Under the pieces are notes generated by a model that saw only the letters and a list, made by a program, of their open reading frames with translations, ran no database searches and was not told the origin of the DNA. Both the position numbers and the translations under genes were made by a program. From Chara braunii (taxonomy: Eukaryota > Streptophyta > Charophyceae > Charales > Characeae), in assembly GCA_003427395.1 (NCBI GenBank), contig BFEA01000063.1:3261882-3325881 (forward strand): a stretch of DNA of 64,000 nucleotides, given 5' to 3'. Below are positions 1-11,845 of the stretch, one piece after another; the first letter of the stretch is position 1, and the number at the start of each line of letters is the position of its first letter.

Positions 1-59
<59 letters not shown>
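1..59. repeat. (AG)n microsatellite at window edge
   Basis: An uninterrupted AG dinucleotide run that continues beyond the left edge. Confidence 0.97.
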
Positions 60-63
<4 letters not shown>

Positions 64-1270
64 GAAAAACTTTCTACCCCGTGGCTACCCGGTGTATAAT
101 TGGATGGCCCAGATGTGGGTGCTCAACACACAGAGAAACAGGCAACAGTTTCACAAAGTAGAATGTCCATTTCGTTAGCACACACACCACTGCAGACCAG
201 CACTGATATTTTGTGTACACTGGTCATGCCCCTGGTAGAGCAATGTTAGAACCGGGGTGGGGAAGGAGCACTCTAAACATTATCAGTAGGAAAGAGGGAG
301 AAAACGAGAGAGAGCTTCACACCCAGAGGTACCTGGTGATGCTTCTCAAGCGCACATTGAGATAGAAGAAGAGAAAGCCACAGTACATAGCAGGGGAAGT
401 TCATTCTCCAACACCCTTCATTGCTGGGAGGTTGATTTTTATCATAAGCCAAAGCCATTGGCGAGCAATACTAAGCAATGTCATCTTGAGAGGCGACACG
501 CGGTTAATGGAAGGCCCAAAATTCGGGGGTTTTCGCCACATCAATACAAGCAATGTCGTGGAAAATTTTGCGAACAAACTATGCAGGCTCATAATACAAA
601 CATCAAAAAACGAAACAGGCAAAAAAAAACTAAAAAAAAAAACTCAAAAGGACTATAAAACCCTATTCGGAGTAGCTTTCGGAGTTCGCAAATTTTTTTC
701 CTGAATTCGGTGTTTTTGCCAACTTCTTCGTTACTCGTCCAAATACGCTGAAACTGAATACAGATATACCCTCAAGCACATACATATCAGACAAAAAAAA
801 AAAAAAACAGAAAAAAGCAAAAATTCAGGGAAATATGGCAGTTTCGGTGAAAAATTCGCCGAAAATAGCACCACCCATTAACCACGAGTGTTCTTGTCTA
901 ATTTCTCTGCTCACATGTCCTCATCCTCTCTTCCTTCAACACGTCTTCATGTACTAGTTTTGTTATTGCAACGGCCTACATCCAGGGAAAGACTTGAATT
1001 TGCACTTTAGTTGATATCCGATGGGGTGAATTTGCACTTTTGTTGATATCCGATGGGGTTTCCATGCCAAGCTGAGTACCAACCCACAGTCGAAGGGAGT
1101 ACACAGCTGATCCGCTGGCTGAACCAGGTATGGAGCAGGCTCTCTTCTCATCCCGCACGCAATCACTCTGTTTGTGCGCATGTTTGCGTACACTGACATG
1201 TATATACTGGCGATCTTGTCAGGTTGTTTTCAGACTGGCAAGGAGACAGATAGGATGGCCAAGTACCCAC
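1..1270 (-). other. Start of HSP70-17 intron 3, simple repeats
   Basis: No coding exon is recognisable. Bases 1-59 are (AG)n. At about 996-1060 a 33-bp unit (gaatttgcactt..gatatccgatggggt) occurs twice in tandem. The rest is A-rich, unassigned sequence. Confidence 0.6.
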
Positions 1271-1430
1271 CTGCAGCTTTGGCACACGGGTTGCTCCTCC
1301 TATCACCTCAACTGCATGCAGATCCTGCGCCGAGAGGTTTGCGTCCTTGAGCACTTGCCTGGCAGGGACAAGAGCGCGCTCCCAGAGGTCCGCACAGAGT
1401 CCTTCAAACTTCTCCCTTGTAATGGACGTT
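1271..1430 (-). CDS. HSP70-17: HSP70-17 exon 3
   Basis: The exon is 160 nt after the acceptor TTGTGCAG. It completes the split Arg codon, reads [20 protein letters not shown] and ends at RVPKLQ in phase 0 before the donor GTGGGT. It holds HSP70 signature 3 at the end of the ATPase core. No further exon is recognisable between 1270 and base 1, so intron 3 is longer than 1.2 kb. Confidence 0.93.
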
Positions 1431-4400
1431 CTGCACAACCAGAACCCACCTCCAACCCATGAGCATCCTCTGCATTATTCTGCCAGTGAGACTCTACTGA
1501 CAACTCCCTCCCTGCCTCCCCTCCCCCTCTCCCCCCACTCCCCCTCCCTCCCTCTTTCATGGGTTCACATACCAAGCTACATAGTACTATGTGAAGACCC
1601 GCATGCTGCTGGCCAACACCATCTTGCATTCAGAATCCAACCAACCAAACCTACGACAAAAGAAGGTAAAAAAGACAGGCAACCAAACAGATGTAATCAC
1701 CGGGTATTTGCATCACCTGGCACGGTCAAAACAATAACCCCATGCCTCATCCATATATGGCCCCATACGAGAATTCATTACACCCCTAGGAGCCACCGCT
1801 AGAAACCCCTCCTGCCTGAACTCTCCACCCATTCACACACACAACCAAAACAAGCCAGAAACAATACCAAAGTTGGGAGGAAAACAGAAAACAAACTGGA
1901 GAAACCCAAAAAGAACCTAAGACCCTGCAGTATTACTAGGAAAAAGAAAGAATCTTCAAGCTAAACCACCTTAAGCATGCTTAGAATGTAAGGTGATTTA
2001 CAGAACCACCACTCTTGAGGCTCCGACATTCTAACAATTATACACACGGCTAAAATAGACATTAATGGAAACCCACCAGAAAATGAATCACAGTAATAGC
2101 ATATATATACAAAAACCCTGATACTCGTCGTGACATGCAGACCAGTCCGAGGTCACCCACAAACAAACCCTGCCGATCTTGTCACAGTGCATTGACACCT
2201 TGTGGGATGGAGTTGAAAACTGCACCATACCCGGCCGCAAACCTTAAACCACCAATATGTTTCCCAGCATTTTGCTCTGATGCGGCCGTTAACGCGCCAC
2301 GAATTTTCGGGTGGCACCAGCCAGCCAAAAAGGAACACGCACCAGTTCTGCGCTTTTTTTGGTGTGCAGGGCGTTTCCAGGCTCGGCAAGGGAAGGCTCA
2401 CAAGTACGGGCAGGTGGTTTAACACTTTATCTGAGCTTGGGGCTGAAAAAAAAAAAAAAAACAGAACCTACCGAAAGTCGATGTCATTGTGGAGTGCTTC
2501 CATGAAAACAGACGCCTCTGTGTTTGCACTCAGGATTTCTTTCGTCCGTTTCACCTCCTTCTTCAGCTTGGCCATCGCCTTTGGCGAGGTTCGCACGTCC
2601 ACACCGCCGCCAACCTTCTTGTTAAATTCATCAGCAAAATGCTCGACCAACCGCCCCTCCATCGTTTGGCCTCCAAGATTTGCATCCCATCGCAGCCCCT
2701 TGACCTGAATAACACACACACACACGCATCCATCCAAACACAGAAGGACGGCACGCAAGCACACCAGATATGTTAAGTTCAAACCACAGTCACCGTTATT
2801 ACCAATCGAACATTGTAGATCAGATACGGAACACACAGCAGGAGGAGGGCAAAACTGCTAGTAAAACTCTTGCAATAGCAAGCAGTGCGGATGGATGGTC
2901 ATCGTCTTCGAATGAGAATATGGATGCTCATTTGTATTTCAAAGACAACGGAGGAAAAGCAAGTAATATATAGCACATAAAAGCAGGAAGAAATGCAAAT
3001 CAGAACACTCTTTTACGTCCTTAGGAAGCTCTGTTAAAATTGGAACGATACAGAGAAGATTGCCATGGCCCCTGCGCAAGGATGACACAGATAAATTTAG
3101 AAATAGTCCTAGTTTAAAGAAAAAAAGAAAGAAAGAAAAAGAACTCTCTGTTATCGAGTATGGATGCTGATTGCGTGCACGCAACGTGGTAGGAAAGAAG
3201 AAACTACCGTCTTCACCCGAATAAAACGCCCAGTCATTATCGCTGCATCTGGTCTGAAAGCTGTCCACAATACAGCTATAATGACCGGGGGTTCTATCCG
3301 GATGAAGACCGTAGTTTTTTTATAGTCTGTAGGTCAAATACACATCCTATCAGATATACAACTCAAAACAAAACAAGAGAAAATGCAACAAGAGTGTGTG
3401 GGTACTCATTGATTGCATCAGCAGAGAGATTAAGCGTAAACCAGGAGGAAACGCCAATTAAAAAACTAATAAGACTCGATATCGACTTTCATAGTATCAG
3501 CTATACATACATATACGGACGGCAAAGCAGGGAGGAAATGCAAACATGGATGGATGCGAGCTCACTGAATGAAAAAACAAAAAATGGAGTTACTACCACC
3601 TTCACCCGTACATAACACCCTGTCATTATATCTGCATCTAGACCAAAAATGGTCCCAAATACAGCTATAATGACCGGGCATTCTATTGGGGTGAAGCCAG
3701 TAGGAATGCTCATTGTATGCAAGAAAAAGCGAATGGATGCTCAGATACGGGGCCTTGCCCCGCTAGATGACATTCTACATGCATCTGGACTGCGGCTTAA
3801 TCCAGATGCATTTGAACTGACCTAACATTTCAAACGTATCAGAACTGCAGACAGGGACAGACACATTTAGAATGATATGTAGCGGATCAAGGCTCACACC
3901 ATGATCCAAGACAAAGCATAAGAGTGAAACCATCAGTCAAACCAATTCAGCACGACGAGATATAATATGATGCATGACAGAAGTTTTCTTGCCAGACAAC
4001 ACACACACACGCAAGGAAAGGCCCTGCTTAAGACTTAAGCCAGCAGTACAAGCCCCATCCTTTGTAATTATATGCCAGGCCATATACAAGCGGGCAACGC
4101 TTTCGATGTACAGGCGTGGTGGGGACCACTTTCATTCGTTCAACTAGCAAAACATTCTGGCTTTGCAATTCAGCTTGTTGACAACAAGACGTCTGCCGTG
4201 CTGCGGGACTTCTAACGTACAGTAGAAGCAAACAAATCATCAATATAGTAAAATGCATACTAGTCAAAGAAATCTGATCACACAGAATATGTATGTTTAA
4301 CAAATATTTAATGACTACCGTCTTCACCCGAATAGAACGCCCGGTCATTATAGCTGCATTTGGCCCAACTTTCAGTCCAGATCCAGTGATGATGACCGGG

Positions 4401-7400
4401 CGTTCTATTCGGGTGAAGATGGTAGTATTGAATGATTGATTTCAAGTGAATAATAATTGCATAAAATATTCATTAGAAATATGGACTTTAGTATAGAAAC
4501 AGATATGGACATTCACTTAATGAATTTAAATCTTAAAACCAAATTGTTATTTGTCCACCAAATATTTGGGAATGTTAGATCATTTATTAAATTGACTGTT
4601 CTTCTAAATGATTTCTTTCTTATGCTAAAACAATGATTCAAGGGAAATTGTATCTGTAGATTGAACTATATTCTGTACCCTATTCAAAGGCAGTAATTCC
4701 CTTAAACCACCAGTACTTCCGAGGCACTTTTCTCCAACCCTGGAAACGCCCTGTGCGCCAAAAAAAAGGGACCGGTGCGACCTCCATTTGGCTGGTGCCG
4801 ACAGCTACTTCGCTTGGGCGGTCAAGTCCCGAAAGTCGCAGCACGTATACGACAAGGGCCCACGGCCAATGTATCGGCCAAACACTGCTGGTTTAATACC
4901 CAGTCCGAGTGCAAAACTTCGTTCTATACCCGGGGAATGGCCTGTGGACATTATGTCCAGGCCCGGCACCGAGGTGGGTCAAGTTTGCACCGCTGCATTG
5001 CAGTTATACCCAACTATCGGAGCGTTCCAATCATGGACATACCCTTGCAAATTATGTGGATACCCTTTTTTTTTTGCGTGCCCGGCTTCTGGGCATGACG
5101 ATTATTTTGTGCTCCTGGACCAAGGCAATATGAGACCGGGTGCTGGGACAATTTAGCGCACGGGAAAGGTAGGGTATTACCTTAAGTTGGACAGGGTTTG
5201 GGTATACATGCAAGCTGGTCGTTGGCCCTGGGACTGGGACTGGGACTGGGACTGGGACTGGGACTGCGACTGGGATTGGGTATCAAGGGAATTCCCATCT
5301 TGAAATGGGAGTACAGATGCATTTTTCGCTACTTTGGAAACTACGAATTGCTGCTCTCCCTAACTGATAGTTCTCCAAGAAGCGCAGTTTGTAAAAGCAT
5401 GTCCAATGAACTCCCTCCTCCTCCTCCTCCTCCGCCTCCTCCTCCGCCTCCTCCTCCTACTACATCATGGAGTGCCAAGGACGGGATATAGGCCCTCTGC
5501 AACGGCCATCCTGTATCCTGTAACGATGGCCTTGAACATCCATGGTGATTGAAGGGGAAGACATACGTACCTCGGATTTGATTGTTAGTCAAAACCAAAA
5601 TGCAGTTGGTGTTGAGCAACCAAAAAAAGAAAAAATCAAAAGAAATAAGACGAAGGAAAAATTTGAGGCCATACTCTTCCGGCCACCTTTTTCAAAAGCC
5701 GTTTGATTGTGTCCAGCAGGAACAGAGTATGGTGACAATTGTTTAGGGCATCATTCATTCCCGGTTCTACTGTATATTCTGACCCAAAAGGACGCTTACA
5801 TTCATTCCAACTTCCATTGTATCTGACCCACGAGGACGGTCAAATTCAATACAATAGCAATCAGCAGGTTTCTATACTTTCGACTGCCTGTCGTTTCTTT
5901 TCTTTCTGCGCCTGTACTGAATTTGACCGTCCTCGCGGGTCAACTACACAGATGCAAGTGTTAACACACATGCTGTGATAAAAAACGTCATGAGTTCGAA
6001 GCCTGATTGGCATCAGATGGATACAATAAGGTTAGGGACTACCAACCTTTTCGAAAAGAAAAGAAAAGAAAAGAAAGAAGAAAGAAAAGAAGTCTCAAGC
6101 CTATCGTCTTCCGCAAAGTAGAACGCATAAAGCCATTCTCGACATTGTTGTATTTTTTGCGGCATCACAAACCCATCGTACCCCTACGTTCTATTCGAGG
6201 GAATAATCTAGGGTTTTACCACAATGGTCGATCGTCAATCGAACTGTCAGTGTGATTTCTTACAGGTAGCTTTGCTAGTCCAATCAGCCTAGATTATGTC
6301 AATTCCGATATATAAACCAATCACAGGAAACCAATCACGGGGAACCAATCACGGGGAACCAATCAAGGGGAACCAATCAAGGGGAACCAATCACGGGGAA
6401 CCAATCAAGGGGAAGGGAACCAATCAAGGGAGCCAACCAAGGGGAGCCAATCAAGGGGAACCAATCAAGGGGAACCAATCACGAACCAATCACGGGGAAC
6501 CAATCAAGGGGAAGGGAACCAAGGGGAACCAACCACGAACCAATCACGGGGAACCAATCAAGGGGAAGGGAACCAATCAAGGGAAACCAATCAAGGGGAA
6601 GGCAACCAATCAAGGAGAACCAATAATCAAAGGGAACCAATCAAGGGGAACCAATCACGGGGAATGAAGAATATAGCTAATAAGGTGGAGAGGAGAGAGA
6701 GGATGAGCGACTCGTGACGACGTAATTAAAAGGAATCACAGGCTATGAGGCTAAATGGTACACACATGTAACTCTGTTAATACAGATCATGAGTTCGAAA
6801 TCCCGCTGGAATCAGATGGATGGATGCAATCCTGTTCGGAGCTACCCCATAAACCAAAAAAAAAAAAAAAAAAAAAGAGAGATAACAGAATCTCTAAAGG
6901 TAGACAGAAACAGGAATGGTGAGGGCAAGTAAGGGATGACGGACGACGAAGATGAATACGAGAGAGTCAAGGCATGCTCACACTCGCGCTTTTTGAAATG
7001 TATCTAACTGCAATTCCGGCCAAGACTGGATGTATATGACCGCAATCACGTCCAGAGCTCAGTCGAAAAAGTCCTAGCGTGAGTAGACCCTCAATAGTAC
7101 GAAAAATTGAGCTCGCTTCCTTTCACCGGCTAAGAGGCGTTAATAGGTTAGGTGTAGTAGACAAGGTGTCTCGCTGGCGCTCTGTTTTCAGAAACCGTGC
7201 CTTTAGTCTTTCACGTTCTAAAAAAGTAATCTGTTATAAGCTAACCATTTGAGAGCAATGATGGTCTTATGTATGTAATCCATAGGGAAAAAGAGAGCAA
7301 TAGAAACATATATATCGTCACAAACAGAACTGCCCGGTAAACCGTAGGCAGAGAGAGAGAAGAGGACAACAAACGAGGGGCTGTGACAGACTGTTTCGTC

Positions 7401-10400
7401 GGAGTTTCACCGACTCATCAGGAGGCTGAACCCTCAACAGTCTGCAAAATCAATATATCGTCACACCGTGTATCGGACGGAGCGCAAAGGCGAAAAAATC
7501 AAAAGAGAAAAAGGAAAGAAGGAAGAAAAATATATACATCGTCACATAGATATCAGAGCGCAAAAGCGGAAAAAACAAACAAAGGAAACAAAAAAGTATC
7601 AATTCATTTTTCATCTTCTTCCTTACAAGACTCACCCTGTTGAGAACCTCTTTTGCGTACAAGGCCGCCCACGTGGATGTAGGTTGAGCGGCGGCTGCCC
7701 CCACCCCCGTGTGTCATATCGACCCACTTGCACACAGCCAAAAGGCAAAGACGCAAAGAAGAGAGGAAGGAAACAGCCCAAACAAAACAGAACAGGGGGC
7801 TGCAAAGCAAATCCTAAATGACAATCCTAGATGACAAGTCCCACATGCAAACACCGCCCCCGGCAACTACAGGCCAAACGACGGGACAAGACCAGCCAGG
7901 ATGTCATACCAAAAAAAAGGACCTGGATGACCAGTCCAACATGAAAGCACCGCTACCAGGATCAACCAGACAACATCCCAAATAGCCGAACAACGGGACA
8001 AAACCAACCGGGACGCAGACAAGGCAAAAAAAAGCTCCGATCCACAGTGTGACAACCAAAAAAATGGAAGAGAAGACAATCCCGGATGACGATTCCCACA
8101 TACAAGCACCGCCCCGCGCTCAAAAGGCCGAACAACGGGAAACAACCAACCAGGATGCCAGAAACCCGAATGACTGGTCCCACGTGAAAGCACCGCCACA
8201 CCCATACAATAGCCCGAACAACGGGACCAAACCAACCGGGATACATATTTATATCGTCACAGAGTGTATCGGAGCGCAAAGGTGAAAAAAACAAAACAGA
8301 AAAAGGAAAGAAGGAAAGCTCCAGCTGTTCGTCACCTCTTACGTACAAGGCTGGCCACGTAAATATCGTCAAACAGAATATATAAAAGTATATAAAAAGA
8401 CGATTACGAAGATGATGAGACGTCATCACACACACTTCATGTTCCCTTCCAGAGTACCGCATCCCGATCGAAGGGCGACAGGCAATCGACGATGGGTGAT
8501 GAAAGAGGGAGGTGTACGACCGTCTTTCCCCGAGCACAACCCACCCCTTCATGACTATCCCACAGCGGAGAGAGCTTTGTATATATATATCGACACATAA
8601 ATATGGAAGCGCAAAAGCGAAGAAAAGAAAAAGAAAAAAGAAAAAAAATGAATTCGTTTTTTTATCTTCTTCCGTACAACTCCCCCTGTTCAGAACCTCT
8701 TGCGTACAAGGCCGCCCACGTGGATATAGATATAGATACATAAGGACGTGCGTTGTGTTCGGGGTAAGCAGGTAGCCCAAAGCGGCTTTGTGCAACTGGC
8801 GAGTGGCGCGACAGAAGAGGGGATCGCCGACGACGAACGTTGCTTGCAAGCGGCCCGGCTGAAAATCCAGCCGATCTACCCGCTGAACGCACCTGGACAT
8901 CCGTTGTTCCTGGTTCATTTCCAGCTATCGAAGAGACTAGGGCGGAAAAATGGAGGAAAAATGAGAACGAGGACTCCAGCACAGACCCAGAGCACGATAG
9001 GAGAGGCGGTGATGTCAAGACACATAACACTATACAGCGGGCGAGAGTTAGGTAAGGGGAAGGGGAGAACAGAGGGCAAGAGGAGGGAGATAGAGGGCAG
9101 GAGGGAGATAAAGGGCAAAAGGACGAGATAGAGGTGAAGAGGAGGGAGACAGAGGGCAAGAGGAGGTTGACAGAGCAAGAGGATGGAGACAGAGGGCAAG
9201 AGGAGGAATATAGAGGGCAAAAGGAGGAATATATAGGGCAAAAGGTGGGAGACGAAGGGAGATAGAGGCAAGAGAGGGAAGAGAGGGAAGAGGAGGGAGA
9301 TAGAGGCAGGAGAGGGAAGAGGAGGGAGATAGAGGGCAAAAGGGGTTGATAGGGAGATAGAGAGCAAGAGGAAGATAAGAGGGCAAGAGGAGGGAGATAA
9401 AGAAGGCAAGAGGAGGGAGATAAGTCGGCAAGAGGGGGAAGATAAGAGGGCAAGAGGGGGGAGATAAGAGGGCAAGAGGGGGCAGATAAGAGGCCAAGAG
9501 GAGGGAGATAGAGGGCAAGAGGGAGATAAGAGGGCAAGAGGAGGGAGGTAAGAGGGCAAGAGGAGGGAAATAGAGGGCAAGAGGAGGGAGAGAGAGAGGG
9601 CAAAGAAGGGAGATATAGAGGGCAAAAGAAGGGAGACATAGAGGGCAAGAGAAGGGATATGGGTTGGAAACGATCATGCAGGATTACAAAAAAGCGCGAA
9701 GCGGAGACATAAAACAGTAAAACAGGGAAATGTTACAGAGTAGAAAAAAAAAAAACAAAAAAAAAACGAACGACCGACCGATAACGAACGCAAGAGGAGA
9801 GGAAGAGGGGAGGGGAGAAGTGTACGGAATCGGGAAAGGATAACGTAATCTGCGGATTACGTGAGACGAGAAAATGAGAGAGGATCGCGGACGTACGAGT
9901 CAGCAGAGTGCGTATCCAAGAAGACGCTGTTGCTGTTTCCTCCTACAACAGATCCCATACAACCACCCATAAATAGAAAGTCCACTACCCCAAAATCGTT
10001 TCTCCCAACCCAAATCTGATATGTCCAAAATGCTCATCACTTATCCCAACCAATATCGGCTGTCCAAATCGGTTCCGATCATGTCCTAAATAGGAAAATC
10101 GAACTGACCAATTTGGTTTGATGATTGTCCTATTGAATTTTTGTTTGTCCAAATCGCTTCGCCTTGGTCCCAACTTACCTGGTCAAAGGAAGTTGGGACC
10201 ACGGATGCGGTCCCAAATTGAATTTTTGTTTGTCCAAATCGCTTCGCCTTGGTCCCAACTTACTGGGTCTCACGGATGCGGTACCAACCACCCCTCTTTG
10301 TACCGCATCCGTGAGACCCCTGTTATGATTTTGATTTTCTTCAGATCGCTCTTGATATTTTTGTGTCCGTCCCAAAAATGAAACTCTACCGGCGAGACGA

Positions 10401-11813
10401 CTACAATAACGAGCGGGCGGAAGAGAGAGCAATGCTTAGCTAGGAAAAAAAAAAAAAAAAAAAAGAAGGAAAAAAAAAAAGCTTTTAAACAATATACACA
10501 GTTCCAGACCTGGTCCGCATATCCGAAGCAAAGGCAGTAGAGGCTTCGATAGAACATAATCATCAGAAGACCTGTAGGGGCTCGCTCTACTGCTCACCAA
10601 ATGTGCAAAAAATGAGAATGAATCTTCCGGTAGAACATGGAAAGATACATAGCCATGTTTTTTTTCTGTCTATTGTGGACGTGGTGAGTAGGGGAGCGAG
10701 GCTTATAATGTACCAGTAGAGAGAGAAGCAGAGCGCGCGTGAGAAAAGAAAAGAGGAGAGACACGTCTGAAGAAACAGATAAGACAAGAGTGACCTTCCC
10801 ACAGCTATGCCTCCCCCCCCCCCCCCCCCCCCAAAAAAATACAAAAAAAAACAGAAAAAAATCAGCAAACAGAGCTCTTCACAAAGTGCAGGATACAATA
10901 AAAAACAGAAAAAAATCAGCAAACAGAGCTCTTAACAAAGTGCAGGATCACTGCTTATGGAGATACTTAAACAGAATATTGAAAGCTGAACAGAATTTTA
11001 CCGACAGCATCAGATCGTACACAAAAGGGCGCACCCGACTGCAGATTAATTAGTGCAGGATCGATGCAATTACGACGACGAGGGGGTTCTTCGAGATATC
11101 TGTTAAAATTCGGACGATACAGAGAAGATTAGTTATCGCAGCCCCTGCGCAAGAATCACACGCATAAATCGAGAGAGAGAGATGGTCCATTAAAAAAGTA
11201 AATAAAAAAAATGAAGGACGAGGACGGCGACGAGAACCGTGGCCTCGATCCGAGGCCGTACACCACGAACTGCAATGAGATAAGTGAAAACGCCTCAAGA
11301 GAATGCCTATTACAGTCGAAGAATGTTCCACAACCGGTAGTGAAAACACCCCCAAGAGACGTCTTACTCATCTCCATCCCCTTTCTTTCACTCCCCCCCC
11401 CCCTTCCACTGCGTAGAAGCATATGCGTGAACTCTCTCTCTCACTCTCTCCTCACTGCCGGATGGGGTTTACATACATACATCTATAAAGAAGATCATGA
11501 ACTCACATTCTCCTCATCGTCAATAAATTAAAGTAGTTACTAAACTACTACACCTTTGGAGTGAAAGTGATCCGCCTTACGGCTTTCAGCTGCCTTGAAA
11601 AATTGTAGAATTGCTTTTGCTTCGAGCCATGTCGGACACTATAGACTGAAGTTCCCCCTCACAACGTCTCTCTCTTCTGAACTCCTATGTGTCTTCCTCT
11701 TTCTCTGAGACCCCCCCCCCGCCCCCAAATCTCCTCCTCTATTTCGTTTTCCCTTCGTTAAACATGTCAACTTATCCTGTCCAAGTTATCCGATACACAA
11801 CCCAGCTCAGTCC

Positions 11814-11845
<32 letters not shown>

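Noticed and set aside
1-1270. Further HSP70-17 exon in the first 1.2 kb
   Set aside because: No frame resembles the expected continuation of the ATPase domain; it is treated as intron 3.
6296-6667. 123-codon ORF rich in Gly/Asn/Pro
   Set aside because: It is a translation of a 13-bp minisatellite inside intron 1.
7962-9648. Long minus-strand ORFs (up to 328 codons)
   Set aside because: They follow duplicated segments and a polypurine minisatellite. Composition is repetitive, overlapping frames are equally open, and no domain is present.
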